DNA of 64,000 nucleotides from Teichococcus aerophilus. Lineage in GTDB: Bacteria; Pseudomonadota; Alphaproteobacteria; Acetobacterales; Acetobacteraceae. A program made the translations under genes and the position numbers. Below, one piece after another: positions 16,752 to 25,673 of the stretch (positions within the stretch are counted from its first letter, which is position 1; each line of letters starts with the position of its first letter). The notes beneath the pieces are model-generated. The model was not told the DNA's origin. It was given only the letters and a program-made list of their open reading frames with translations, and did no database searches. The stretch covers positions 1 to 64,000 of the forward strand of contig NZ_JACTVA010000022.1 of NCBI RefSeq assembly GCF_014490485.1, in the 5' to 3' direction.

Positions 16752-17129
16752 ATGCTCGAGACATTCATCGAATTCACGTTCGAAGCCGCGCATACGACGC
16801 CGCCGTATCCGCACCCGCACGGCCACACCTTCAAGGCGCAGGTTGTGCTGACCGGGACGCCGGACCCGTATTACGGGTGGTCGCATGATTTCCGGGATGT
16901 CGAGCCGGTGGTGGAAGCGGTCCGCCAGGAGCTGGACCACAAATACCTGAACGACATCAAAGGCCTGGAGATGCCCACGCTGGAGAATGTCACCCGCTGG
17001 ATCTGGCACCGTCTGGACGGGAAGATCGAGGGGCTGGACCGCGTCGTGGTTCGCCGTGGCGCCGAAGGGCATGCCGAGGGCTGTTCCTACCGCGGCACCG
17101 GGCAATCCATGCCCGCCATGGCACTCTAA
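16752..17129 (+). CDS. 6-pyruvoyl tetrahydropterin synthase/QueD-family protein lacking the catalytic Cys
   Basis: The 125-residue protein is colinear with E. coli QueD: FTFEAAH, HPHGHTFKAQ, LDHKYLNDIKGLEMPTLENV, and a C-terminal GCSYRG. His14, His23 and His25 can form the zinc site. The loop between the first His and the HGH motif is about six residues shorter than in QueD, and the catalytic Cys four residues before HGH is replaced by Tyr19. Classical 6-carboxytetrahydropterin synthase activity for queuosine is therefore doubtful; it could be a PTPS paralogue of other specificity. It stands alone, with no queC or queE nearby, and is followed by a hairpin. Confidence 0.8.
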   Translation: MLETFIEFTFEAAHTTPPYPHPHGHTFKAQVVLTGTPDPYYGWSHDFRDVEPVVEAVRQELDHKYLNDIKGLEMPTLENVTRWIWHRLDGKIEGLDRVVVRRGAEGHAEGCSYRGTGQSMPAMAL

Positions 17130-17146
17130 CCACTCCCGCATGCCAC

Positions 17147-17167
17147 CCCACCGCCATCGGCGGTGGG
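17147..17167 (+). terminator. stem-loop after the PTPS-family gene
   Basis: CCCACCGCC and GGCGGTGGG pair perfectly over nine bases around the loop ATC, 17 bases after the stop codon at 17129. There is no clear U-run, so it may be a weak intrinsic terminator or an mRNA 3' stabiliser. Confidence 0.4.
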
Positions 17168-17340
17168 CGGGCTGCCCTAATTTGCTGTAAAGGCACCAGA
17201 TGCCGTGCAAACGGGGTGGCGGGGTGATCGGCAGTTCGGCATCCTGTCATGCCACCCCTGCCGGGGCGGACCGTCATGCGCCTGGAGCGCGTCGGCCGGT
17301 ACTCCATGCCTCCAGCGACCGCGTTTGGGACCTATCGTAC

Positions 17341-17874
17341 ATGACACAGCCGTTTGGCCGTCGCGCCTTCCACACCCTGCTTCTGGGCGGTGCGGCCGCT
17401 GGCAGCTCCGTGCTGGCCTCTCCGGCCCGTGCCGCCCTGGCCGCGCCGAGCGGCCCGGTCATCCTCAGTATCTCCGGCAAGATCAGCCAGACCAATACGC
17501 CGACGGGCGAGGCGGAGTTCGACCGCGAGGCTCTGGAAGCGCTGGGGCAGGTGACCTTCACCACCCAGACCCCCTGGTATCCGAAGCCCGTGACGTTCGA
17601 GGGCGTGCCCGCCGCGAAGATCATGGAAGCCGTCGGCGCCCAGGGCAACCTGGCCACCGCCGTCGCCCTGAACGACTACTCGACCGAGATCCCGATCTCC
17701 GACTTCGCGCGCTACGGCGTCATCTTCGCGCTGAAGCGCGATGGTGCGTACATGCCGGTGCGGGACAAGGGCCCGATCTTTATCGTCTACCCCTACGACA
17801 CCGACCCGATTCTCCATAGCCGCAGCTATTACGGCCGCTCCGCTTGGCAGGTCACCCGCCTGGTTATCGGCTGA
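17341..17874 (+). CDS. periplasmic molybdopterin-binding-fold protein without cofactor Cys, partner of the GGDEF-EAL protein
   Basis: The 177-residue product has a Tat-like signal (GRRAFHTLLLGGAAAG, cleavage after ARA). The mature part resembles the small oxidoreductase molybdopterin-binding-fold proteins often encoded beside diguanylate cyclases (VILSISGKISQ, PVTFEGVPAAKIMEAVGAQG, KGPIFIVYPYD). There is no Cys in the whole protein, so the Mo-ligating Cys of sulfite-oxidase-type enzymes is missing. Redox catalysis is unlikely; ligand binding or sensing is more plausible. The GGDEF-EAL gene starts ten bases after its stop, pointing to a periplasmic input for that regulator. Confidence 0.65.
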   Translation: MTQPFGRRAFHTLLLGGAAAGSSVLASPARAALAAPSGPVILSISGKISQTNTPTGEAEFDREALEALGQVTFTTQTPWYPKPVTFEGVPAAKIMEAVGAQGNLATAVALNDYSTEIPISDFARYGVIFALKRDGAYMPVRDKGPIFIVYPYDTDPILHSRSYYGRSAWQVTRLVIG

Positions 17875-17884
17875 ACCGGAACAC

Positions 17885-20353
17885 ATGAAGAAAGGCGTGC
17901 TTGGTAAGGGCAGTAAGGGCAGCGTCGTGCGCCGCCGGCTGGCCTTTACCCGCACGCTGCTCGTGCTGCTGGTGGCGGTGCTGGCCACCACCTCGGTCTA
18001 TGTCTCCACGCTGATCGTGCAGCGCAACGAAGCGCTGCAGCAGACCTCCCGCTACAATATCAGCTTCACCATCGGGCAGGCGGCGGTGGAGATCGCGCGG
18101 CTGCAGACCGTGATTGCAGCCTATGTGGTGCAGCCGGGTCCCGATGCGGCCGACACCGTGAAGCTGTGGCACGACATCGTCGCCGGCCGCATCTCGGTGC
18201 TGGAAAGCAGCGAGGTGGGCGAGTTCATCCAGAACGACCCTCGCCGGGGCGAGGTGATCTCCAGCTTCCGGGCGACGTTGCAGGCATCCGAGGCGCTGCT
18301 GCCGCAGATTGCGGAACCGGGCGTGGCGATGCGGCTGATGGCCATGTGGGGGCGGCTGAACGTGCCGCTGACGCGGCTGACTTCCTCGGCGCATGGCGAG
18401 GGGGGCAACCAGGTTACCAGCGACCTGCAGCAACTCAGCCGCCTGCACTGGAGCTTCTCTTACCTCCTGATCGGTATGATCGTCGCCAGCTTCGGCCTGA
18501 TCATCGTGCTGGGCTGGAATAACCAGTTGCTCAGCCGCGCCAATGACGAGGTGCAGCAGCTGTTGCGGGACCTGCGCTCCACCAGCGGGGAGCTGGAGGC
18601 GGCGCATGTGCGGCTGGGCCAGGCGATGCTGGAGGCGCAGGACCAGAATTCGGTGCTGCGCCGCCGTGACCTGGAGCTGAATACCCAGAACACCCGCTTC
18701 GATGCCGCGCTGACCAACATGTCCCAGGCCCTGTGCATGGCGGACGGGCAGGGGCAGGTGATCGTCTGCAACAGCCGCTTCCTCAGCCTGTTCGAGGTGG
18801 ATGGCAGCGCGACCGAGGCGGGTACGCCGACGGACAAGCTGTATGACGTCGTGGAGAAGAGCCGCGCCTACGGCTTCGCCGCGCTGCGTCGGGTGCGGGA
18901 GGCGCAGCTGGCCTGGATCGCCGGGCATTCCGCCGGCACCGTGGTGGTGGAGGACGATGACGGGCGCGCCCTTGCCGTGTCGCACCGCCCGATGGAGGGT
19001 GGTGGCTGGGTCGCCACCTATGAGGACGTCACCGCGCAGCGCAGCGCCGAGGCACGCATCCGCTTCCTGGCGCTGCACGATGCGCTGACCTCGCTGCCGA
19101 ACCGGACGCTGTTCCGCGAACGGCTGGAGGGCGCACTGGCGCGGCGCGACGGAAACGGCATCCCGGCACTGCTGTGCCTGGACCTGGATAACTTCAAGAT
19201 CGTCAACGACACGATGGGCCATCCCATCGGCGACGCCTTGCTGAAGGCGGTGGGCGAGCGGCTGAGCAGTTGTGTGCGCGGCGCCGACGTCGTCGCCCGG
19301 CTGGGCGGCGACGAGTTTGCGGTGCTGCACGATGCCGCGTCGTTGGAGGATGCGCTGGCGCTGGCGCGGCGCATCACCGAGGTGGTCGGCCAGCCGTACC
19401 ATATCGATGGGCGGCGGGTGATCACCGGCGTCAGCATCGGCATCGCCCTGGCCGACCGGCCCGGGCTGACGGCCGACTTGCTGCACCAGAATGCCGACCT
19501 GGCGCTGTACCGGGCCAAGGCGGCTGGCCGTGGCACCTGGCGCGTCTTCGCGGCGGAGATGGAGGCCGAGGTGCAGGCGCGCCTGGCCATCGAGCTGGAT
19601 CTGCGCGAGGCCATGGGGCGCGGCGAGCTGGAGCTGTTCTACCAGCCGCAGATCGACCTGCTGAGCGGGCGCCTGGTCGGGTGCGAGGCGCTGATGCGCT
19701 GGCGCCACCCGGAGCGCGGGCTGGTGCCGCCCAGCCGCTTCATCCCGATCGCCGAGGATCTTGGCCTGATCACCGCCATGGGGCAGTGGGCGCTGCACCG
19801 CGCCTGCGCCGACGCGGCGCAGTGGGAAGACGGGGTAAAGGTGGCGGTCAACCTCTCCCCAGTGCAGTTCACCACCGGGGACGTGGTGCTGGTGGTGTCC
19901 GAGGCGCTGCGGCATTCCGGGCTGGCGCCCTACCGGCTGGAACTGGAAATCACCGAATCGGTGCTGTTGCAGGACAACCCGGCGACGCTGAGGACCTTGC
20001 AGGATCTGCGCGCGCTTGGCGTGCGGATCGCGCTGGACGATTTCGGCACCGGCTATTCGTCGCTGAGCTATCTGCGGCACTACCCGTTCGACAAGATCAA
20101 GATCGACCGCTCCTTCGTCAGCGAGATCGAGACGCGGCCGGATTGCGCCGCCATCGTCGATTCGATCGCCATCCTGGCGCGGACGCTGGGCATGACCACC
20201 ACGGCCGAGGGGGTCGAGACCGAGGAGCAGCTGCGCCTGGTCACCCTGGCGGGTTGCACGGAGGGGCAGGGCTATTACTTCGGCCGACCGCTGCCGCTGA
20301 ACGAGATGACGCTGCTGCACCACCCCGGCAACAATGCCGTGGGGGGAGCGTAG
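17885..20353 (+). CDS. membrane-anchored PAS-GGDEF-EAL cyclic-di-GMP protein
   Basis: This 822-residue protein has TM segments at about 18-40 and 190-212 flanking a periplasmic sensor region. A coiled linker and a PAS-like domain (about 255-375) follow. The GGDEF motif is intact near residue 474 (ARLGGDEFAVL). The EAL domain is intact from about 600 (GCEALMRWRHPERG, EITESVLLQ, DDFGTGYSSLSYLRHYPFDK, TAEGVETEEQ). It can in principle both make and break c-di-GMP. It sits directly after the Tat-exported Cys-less protein, which may bind its periplasmic domain. ATG 17885 is chosen because it starts immediately before the first TM segment. Confidence 0.92.
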   Translation: MKKGVLGKGSKGSVVRRRLAFTRTLLVLLVAVLATTSVYVSTLIVQRNEALQQTSRYNISFTIGQAAVEIARLQTVIAAYVVQPGPDAADTVKLWHDIVAGRISVLESSEVGEFIQNDPRRGEVISSFRATLQASEALLPQIAEPGVAMRLMAMWGRLNVPLTRLTSSAHGEGGNQVTSDLQQLSRLHWSFSYLLIGMIVASFGLIIVLGWNNQLLSRANDEVQQLLRDLRSTSGELEAAHVRLGQAMLEAQDQNSVLRRRDLELNTQNTRFDAALTNMSQALCMADGQGQVIVCNSRFLSLFEVDGSATEAGTPTDKLYDVVEKSRAYGFAALRRVREAQLAWIAGHSAGTVVVEDDDGRALAVSHRPMEGGGWVATYEDVTAQRSAEARIRFLALHDALTSLPNRTLFRERLEGALARRDGNGIPALLCLDLDNFKIVNDTMGHPIGDALLKAVGERLSSCVRGADVVARLGGDEFAVLHDAASLEDALALARRITEVVGQPYHIDGRRVITGVSIGIALADRPGLTADLLHQNADLALYRAKAAGRGTWRVFAAEMEAEVQARLAIELDLREAMGRGELELFYQPQIDLLSGRLVGCEALMRWRHPERGLVPPSRFIPIAEDLGLITAMGQWALHRACADAAQWEDGVKVAVNLSPVQFTTGDVVLVVSEALRHSGLAPYRLELEITESVLLQDNPATLRTLQDLRALGVRIALDDFGTGYSSLSYLRHYPFDKIKIDRSFVSEIETRPDCAAIVDSIAILARTLGMTTTAEGVETEEQLRLVTLAGCTEGQGYYFGRPLPLNEMTLLHHPGNNAVGGA

Positions 20354-20370
20354 GAAAAGGACCGCCCGCC

Positions 20371-21138
20371 ATGAGCACCGCGACCGATACACTGCCAGGC
20401 CAGCTGGCCGGCGACCTGGATTTCGGCCTGCGGGGCCGCCGCGCCATCGTCACCGGCCACAAAGGCGGCATCGGCGGCGCCACGGCGGCGTTGCTGGCGC
20501 GGCAGGGCGTCGAGGTGATCGGCCTGGACCTGCCGGAATTCGACCTTTCGGACACCGCGGCGATCGAGCCGGCGATGGCGCGGTTGATCGAGCGGCATGG
20601 CGCGCCGGATATCCTGGTGAACAATGCCGGCGTGACGGTGCTGGGCAGCGTGCTGGAGACGACGGTGACGGAGATGGAGGACGTCTTCCGCGTCAACTTC
20701 ACCGCGCCCTATGCGCTGATCCGCGCCGTACTGCCGTCCATGATCGCGCGCGGACGCGGCGTGGTGGTCAATGTCGCCAGTGACCAGGCGCTGATCGGCA
20801 AGCCGCTGAGCGCCGCCTATGGCGCCAGCAAGGCCGCCATCGCGCAGCTGACGCGCAGCGCGGCGCTGGACTGGGCGAAGCAGGGCATCCGGTTCAACTG
20901 CATCGCCCCCGGCAGCACCGACACGGCGATGCTGGGGCATGTCATCGCCCAGCTTTCCGCTCGCTTCCCGCAGCGGCTGCAAGGGCCGGCCGAGGAGGTC
21001 TATACCCAGGGCGTGCCGCTGGGCCGCTTCGCCGACCCGTCCGAAATCGCCGCCGTCATCGCCTTCCTGGCGTCGGACGCGGCGTCCTTCATCACCGGTG
21101 CGATCATCCCGGTCGATGGCGGGGGGACGGCGCAGTGA
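20371..21138 (+). CDS. short-chain dehydrogenase/reductase
   Basis: A 255-residue classical SDR with a Rossmann motif (TGHKGGIGGATAALLA), NNAGVTV, and the active-site YGASKAAIAQLTR with Tyr and Lys four residues apart. The first acidic strand end (GLDLPEFD) suggests NAD(H) preference. It begins 17 bases after the GGDEF-EAL stop and overlaps the second SDR gene by four bases (GTGA). The pair could perform successive oxidations or act on two epimers; the substrate is unknown. Confidence 0.85.
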   Translation: MSTATDTLPGQLAGDLDFGLRGRRAIVTGHKGGIGGATAALLARQGVEVIGLDLPEFDLSDTAAIEPAMARLIERHGAPDILVNNAGVTVLGSVLETTVTEMEDVFRVNFTAPYALIRAVLPSMIARGRGVVVNVASDQALIGKPLSAAYGASKAAIAQLTRSAALDWAKQGIRFNCIAPGSTDTAMLGHVIAQLSARFPQRLQGPAEEVYTQGVPLGRFADPSEIAAVIAFLASDAASFITGAIIPVDGGGTAQ

Positions 21139-21863
21139 CGGAGCGGCGCGTCGCGCTGGTCACCGGCGCCACGCGCGGCATCGGCCGCGCCATCGCGACG
21201 AAGCTGGTGGCGGAGGGCTTCCACACCATCGCCGTCGCCCGGCAGGTGCCGGAGGAGGCGCCGCCGGCCGGCATCGAGTATGCGGCCTGCGACGTGGCGG
21301 ATGGCACGGCCGTGCGCGCGCTGTTCGCCGAATTGGGGCAACGCCACGGAAGGCTGGACCTGCTGGTGAACAATGCCGGCGTCGCCGGCGCGGATACGAT
21401 GGAGGCCGGGGCGGATGACGCGCTGTGGCACAGCATCATCGGCGTCAACCTGCACGGCACCTACCATTGCTGCAAGGCGGCGCTGCCCTGGCTGCCGGAC
21501 CATGCTGGGCGCATCGTCAATATCGCTTCCACCCTCGGGCTACGCGGCGTGCCGGACCAGGCGGCCTATTGCGCGGCCAAGCATGGCGTGGTCGGGCTGA
21601 CGCGTGCGCTGGCACTGCGGCTGGCGCCGCGCGGCATCACCGTGAATGCCGTCTGCCCCGGTTGGGTGGAGACGGAGATGGCGGCCGGGCGCTTCCGCGA
21701 GCTCGGCGTCGGCATCGCCGATATCCGTGCCACCGTGCCGACCGGGCAATTGGTGCAACCGGATGAGGTGGCGGAGCTGGTGGCCTTCCTGACCCGCCCG
21801 GCGGCGTCCAGCATCACCGGCCAGGCCCTGGTGGTCGATGGTGGCGGGCTGGCCTCAGCTTAA
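21135..21863 (+). CDS. short-chain dehydrogenase/reductase, FabG-like
   Basis: The 242-residue SDR has TGATRGIGRAIATKLVAEGF, NNAGVAGADTM, the catalytic YCAAKHGVVGLTRALAL, and the C-terminal ITGQALVVDGGGLAS. The GTG start overlaps the stop of the upstream SDR, so the two are co-translated. Resemblance to FabG or hydroxybutyrate dehydrogenases is general to the family and does not define a substrate. A 266-base non-coding stretch (21864-22129) follows; I see nothing definite in it beyond a likely promoter for the transporter operon. Confidence 0.85.
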   Translation: MTERRVALVTGATRGIGRAIATKLVAEGFHTIAVARQVPEEAPPAGIEYAACDVADGTAVRALFAELGQRHGRLDLLVNNAGVAGADTMEAGADDALWHSIIGVNLHGTYHCCKAALPWLPDHAGRIVNIASTLGLRGVPDQAAYCAAKHGVVGLTRALALRLAPRGITVNAVCPGWVETEMAAGRFRELGVGIADIRATVPTGQLVQPDEVAELVAFLTRPAASSITGQALVVDGGGLASA

Positions 21864-22129
21864 GCGCTGCCGAGCGCGGTAAGCCGCGCGTTTCTTAAAT
21901 TCAAGGAACTGCACAGCCAGCATGCGCGCGCGTGGTCATTGTGACTGCGCGGCGTGCAGCGCTGGTCGGGAGAGGTGCGGCATTCCGCTTCCACCGGGTT
22001 GACGGGACAGCCCGCTGCTGGTGACATCCCTGCAATCAAAAATCCAGGGGAGCCGGTCATGCATGTTGCAACCTCGTTGAGGCCTTTCCGCCCCGCTGCG
22101 GGCACAGGCCTCGGGCGGAGCTACGAAGC

Positions 22130-23791
22130 ATGACAGCGGACCTGCTGATTTCTGGCGGGCGTATCTTCCTTGGATTGGACAAGGGATTTGCCGAGGCGAT
22201 GGTGGTGCGGGACGGCCGCGTGGCGGCTGTCGGGTCATCCGACGACGTCGCGCATCTGGTCGGTGCCGGGACGCGCAAGGTGGACCTTGCGGGCCGGCTG
22301 GCCACCCCGGCGCTGAACGAAGCGCATATGCACCTGCTGCCCTTCGGCCTGGGGTTGAGCCAGGTGAATTTGCGCGCCGAGGAGGTGCGCAGCCTGGACG
22401 AGATTCTCGGCAGGATCGCTGCGGCGGCCAAGAAGATTCCAAAGGGGCAGTGGATTCTCGGGCGTGGTTACGACCACGGCGAGCTCGATATCGGGCGGCA
22501 TCCGCTGGCCGAGGAATTGGATCGTGCGGCCCCCGATCATCCGGTTTTCATAGTGCGCACCTGTGGACATGTAGCGGTGGCCAATACAGCGGCGCTGCGA
22601 CTCGCAGGCGTCAGCCACAACACGCCGGACCCGGAAGGCGGCGCGATCGAGCGCAAGAACGGCAAGCTGACCGGCCTGTTCCAGGAACGCGCGATGCGGC
22701 TGGTGCGGGATGTGATGCCGCCGCCATCCGAGGCACGCATGGTCGATGCGATCGAGGCGGCGGGGCGCGAACTGGCCAGCATGGGCTTCGCCAGCGCCAG
22801 CGACATGAATGTGGGCATGACGGCAGGCCTTGCCGAGATTGAGGCCTACCGGCGTGCCGAGGCCGATGGGCGGCTGCTGCAGCGCATGTGGCAGGTGCTG
22901 GCCGGCAACCCGGAAGGCATCGCCAAGAGCGCCTGGGAGGCCGGGCTGCGCCCTGGCGTGGCCGCGGGGCCGACCGCCGAGGCGATGCTCGCCTGGGGCG
23001 CTGTGAAGGTGTTCGGCGATGGCTCCGCCGGTGGGCTGACCGCCGCCTTCTTCGACCCCTATCTGGAAAGCGCCGGCGGCGGCACCGGCATCTTCTGTTT
23101 CCCCGATGCGGCGATGCAGCAGATGCTGGGGCACTACCATCGCCAGGGCTGGCAGCTGGACATCCACGCCATCGGCGACGCCGCGATCGAGCAGGTGCTG
23201 GTAGGCATGGAGATGGCGGACAGCGCGGAGGCGCCGATCGGCGGCCGCCGGCACCGCATCGAGCATTGCGGCTTCCTCAATGCCAACCAGCGGCGGCGGA
23301 TGCTGCGGCACGGCATCATCCCGATTCCGCAGCCGCTGTTCATGTATGAGTTCGGCGACCTCTACGTGCGCAACCTGGGGCTGGAGCGGGCCGAGGCCGC
23401 CTACCCGATGCGCACCTGGCTGCTGGAAGGCCACCACCCGGCCGCGTCCTCCGATAGCCCGGTCTGCACGGTCAACCCGTTCCAGAACCTCTATACGATG
23501 ATCACCCGCAAGACGAACAAGGGCACCGTGCTGGGCGCCGAGGAGACGCTGACGCCGGAGCAGGCGCTGCATTGCTACACTTGGTGCGGTGCCTATTCGC
23601 AGTTCGCCGAAGGCGACCGCGGCACGCTGGAGGTGGGCATGCAGGCGGATATCACCGTCTTCTCCCGCGACCTGCTCTCCATCGCGCCGGAGGAGATCCT
23701 GACGACGCAGGCGGACCTGACCTTCCGTGGCGGCGTGCCGATCTTCGACCGTCATGGGGAGGCCGGCACGCTGGCCGGCGTCGCGGACTGA
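22130..23791 (+). CDS. amidohydrolase family 3 (YtcJ-like) metal-dependent hydrolase
   Basis: The 553-residue protein belongs to the amidohydrolase superfamily: an N-terminal beta-sandwich strand (LLISGGRIFLG), the metal-binding HxH in NEAHMHL (about residues 66-68), later His in DIHAIGDAAIEQ and RIEHCG, and SSDSPVCTVNPFQ near the C-terminal metal Asp. YtcJ-like enzymes hydrolyse amide or N-substituted bonds, but few substrates are known. It is the first gene of a likely operon with an ABC importer; the permease gene starts four bases after its stop. Import followed by hydrolysis of an amide or ureide nutrient is the natural reading. Confidence 0.82.
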   Translation: MTADLLISGGRIFLGLDKGFAEAMVVRDGRVAAVGSSDDVAHLVGAGTRKVDLAGRLATPALNEAHMHLLPFGLGLSQVNLRAEEVRSLDEILGRIAAAAKKIPKGQWILGRGYDHGELDIGRHPLAEELDRAAPDHPVFIVRTCGHVAVANTAALRLAGVSHNTPDPEGGAIERKNGKLTGLFQERAMRLVRDVMPPPSEARMVDAIEAAGRELASMGFASASDMNVGMTAGLAEIEAYRRAEADGRLLQRMWQVLAGNPEGIAKSAWEAGLRPGVAAGPTAEAMLAWGAVKVFGDGSAGGLTAAFFDPYLESAGGGTGIFCFPDAAMQQMLGHYHRQGWQLDIHAIGDAAIEQVLVGMEMADSAEAPIGGRRHRIEHCGFLNANQRRRMLRHGIIPIPQPLFMYEFGDLYVRNLGLERAEAAYPMRTWLLEGHHPAASSDSPVCTVNPFQNLYTMITRKTNKGTVLGAEETLTPEQALHCYTWCGAYSQFAEGDRGTLEVGMQADITVFSRDLLSIAPEEILTTQADLTFRGGVPIFDRHGEAGTLAGVAD

Positions 23792-23795
23792 CATC

Positions 23796-24737
23796 ATGCT
23801 GCGCCATGTCCTGCAACGCGTGTTAATGGCCGTCCCGGTTCTGCTGGGCGTGCTGCTGATTGGCTTCCTGTTGATGCAGGTCGTGCCGACCGACCCGGCG
23901 ACGGTGCGGGCCGGCCCGACGGCGACGGCCGAGGTGGTGGCGCAGATCCGCGCCGATATGGGGCTGGACCAGCCACTCTACATGCAGTTCGGCCTGTATA
24001 TGTGGCGGCTGCTGCATGGGGATCTCGGCGTCTCCATCATCAACAACGTGCCGGTGACGCAGGAGCTTGGTGCCACGATCGGCCCGACGCTGGAACTGAT
24101 GTTCGCTTCGTTGTTCTGGTCCATCCCCATCGGCATCGCGCTGGGCACCGTGGCCGCCTATTGGCGCGGGTCGCTGCTGGACCGCTTCGTCACGGCGCTG
24201 TCGGTGGCCGGCGGTTCGGTGCCGGTGTTCTTCCTCGGGCTGATGTTGATCTGGTTCGTGGGCTTCCAGTGGCAGTGGCTGCCCTTCACCGGGCGCGGCG
24301 GTCCGTTGTGGAGCCTGGAGGGGTGGCAATCCCTGGCGCTGCCGGCACTGACCCTCGGCGGCACCTTCATCGCCCCCGTGGCGCGCATGACGCGCACCGC
24401 GGTGTTGGAGGTGCTGGGCGCCGAGCATGTGCGGACGGCGCGCGCTAAGGGCCTCGGCGAATTCGCCGTGGTGCTGCACCACGCGCTGCGCAACGCGCTG
24501 ATTCCGGTGGTGACGCTGATCGGCCTGCAGATCGGCTTCCTGCTGGGCGGCGCGGTGGTGACGGAGACGGTGTTCTCCTGGCCCGGGGTCGGGCGGCTGG
24601 CCGTGGGTGCCATCCTGTCTTCCGACTTCCCGATGGCGCAGGGTACTATCCTGATCCTGTCCCTGGGCTTCATCGTGGTGAACCTGCTGGTGGACATTCT
24701 CTATGTGGCGCTCGATCCGCGCATGCGGGGGGCCTGA
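23796..24737 (+). CDS. ABC transporter permease, DppB/OppB family
   Basis: The 313-residue integral membrane protein has the N-terminal TM plus LMQVVPTDPATVRAGPTAT typical of DppB, a large periplasmic loop, and four or five further TM segments. The coupling EAA-type motif is present (RTARAKGLGEFAVVLHHALRN). It pairs with the DppC-type protein two bases downstream to form the channel of a dipeptide, oligopeptide or nickel-class importer. The surrounding amidohydrolases suggest a small amide or peptide-like substrate. Confidence 0.9.
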   Translation: MLRHVLQRVLMAVPVLLGVLLIGFLLMQVVPTDPATVRAGPTATAEVVAQIRADMGLDQPLYMQFGLYMWRLLHGDLGVSIINNVPVTQELGATIGPTLELMFASLFWSIPIGIALGTVAAYWRGSLLDRFVTALSVAGGSVPVFFLGLMLIWFVGFQWQWLPFTGRGGPLWSLEGWQSLALPALTLGGTFIAPVARMTRTAVLEVLGAEHVRTARAKGLGEFAVVLHHALRNALIPVVTLIGLQIGFLLGGAVVTETVFSWPGVGRLAVGAILSSDFPMAQGTILILSLGFIVVNLLVDILYVALDPRMRGA

Positions 24738-24739
24738 GC

Positions 24740-25633
24740 ATGGCTGACATCGGAGCCTCCGCCGCTGCCGTGGTCGCCCCCGTTCCCGCCTCCATGCCCA
24801 AGCGGCCGGGCATGCTGAGGCGGCTGGTGCGGGAGCCCGTGGCGGCGATCGCGCTGGCCATCGTTGTGCTGCTGGTGCTGGTGGCGCTGCTGGCGCCCTG
24901 GCTGGCGCCGACGGGGCCGTTCGACAACGACCTCTCCGTCGCGCTCTCCGTGCCTGGTACGGAAGGGCTGATGCTGGGCGCGGACGGGCAGGGTCGGAAC
25001 ATGATCACCCGCCTGCTCTACGGCCTGCGCGCCACGCTGATGATGGGCGTGGCCTCCGTGCTGCTGGGCGGCGTTGTCGGCGCGCTGGTCGGCTTCGCCG
25101 CCGCCTTCTACCGCCGCATCGACGGGCTGCTGATGCGGTTGATGGACATGCTGCTGTCCTTCCCCGCCATCCTGTTCGGGCTGGCGATCGCCGCCATTCT
25201 TGGCCCGGGGATCTCGACCATCATCCTGGCGCTCTCCGTCGCCACGGTGCCGCTGATGGCGCGCATCGTGCGTGGCAGCGCCATGGTGGTGATGCGGCAG
25301 GACTATATCGAGGCCGCGCGGGCCACCGGCATGAGCGACGCCCGGCTGATCCTGCGGCACCTGGCGCCCAACTGCCTCTCGCCGTTGTTCGTCTTCGCGA
25401 CGCTGCGCTTCGGCCAGGTCATCCTGCTGGGCTCGGCGCTGTCCTTCCTCGGCCTCGGCGCGCAGGCGCCGATGGCGGAGCTGGGCGCGATGGCCTCCGA
25501 AGGGCGGGACTTCCTGTTCTTCGCCCCGCATATCGCGGTGATCCCGTGCTTGCTGATCTTCACGATCGTGCTGGCCTTCAACCTGCTGGGCGACGCGCTG
25601 CGTGATGCGCTGGACCCGAGGCTGCGTGTCTGA
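24740..25633 (+). CDS. ABC transporter permease, DppC/OppC family
   Basis: A 297-residue membrane protein with the OppC N-terminal domain (LVREPVAAIALAIVVLLVLV, then the LGADGQGRNMITRLLYGLR signature) and the EAA loop (DYIEAARATGMSDARLILR). It forms a heterodimer with the DppB-type permease immediately upstream and is energised by the two ATPases encoded at 28725 and 29723. A Pro/Ala-rich cytoplasmic N-terminus precedes the first TM segment. Confidence 0.9.
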   Translation: MADIGASAAAVVAPVPASMPKRPGMLRRLVREPVAAIALAIVVLLVLVALLAPWLAPTGPFDNDLSVALSVPGTEGLMLGADGQGRNMITRLLYGLRATLMMGVASVLLGGVVGALVGFAAAFYRRIDGLLMRLMDMLLSFPAILFGLAIAAILGPGISTIILALSVATVPLMARIVRGSAMVVMRQDYIEAARATGMSDARLILRHLAPNCLSPLFVFATLRFGQVILLGSALSFLGLGAQAPMAELGAMASEGRDFLFFAPHIAVIPCLLIFTIVLAFNLLGDALRDALDPRLRV

Positions 25634-25673
25634 ACATAACAGGCCCGCACAGGGCCGTTGGGAGACTGGTGAG

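Noticed and set aside
17864-20392. 842-codon minus-strand open frame opposite the GGDEF-EAL gene
   Set aside because: His/Gln/Arg-rich with no domain; the plus strand has complete GGDEF and EAL motifs.
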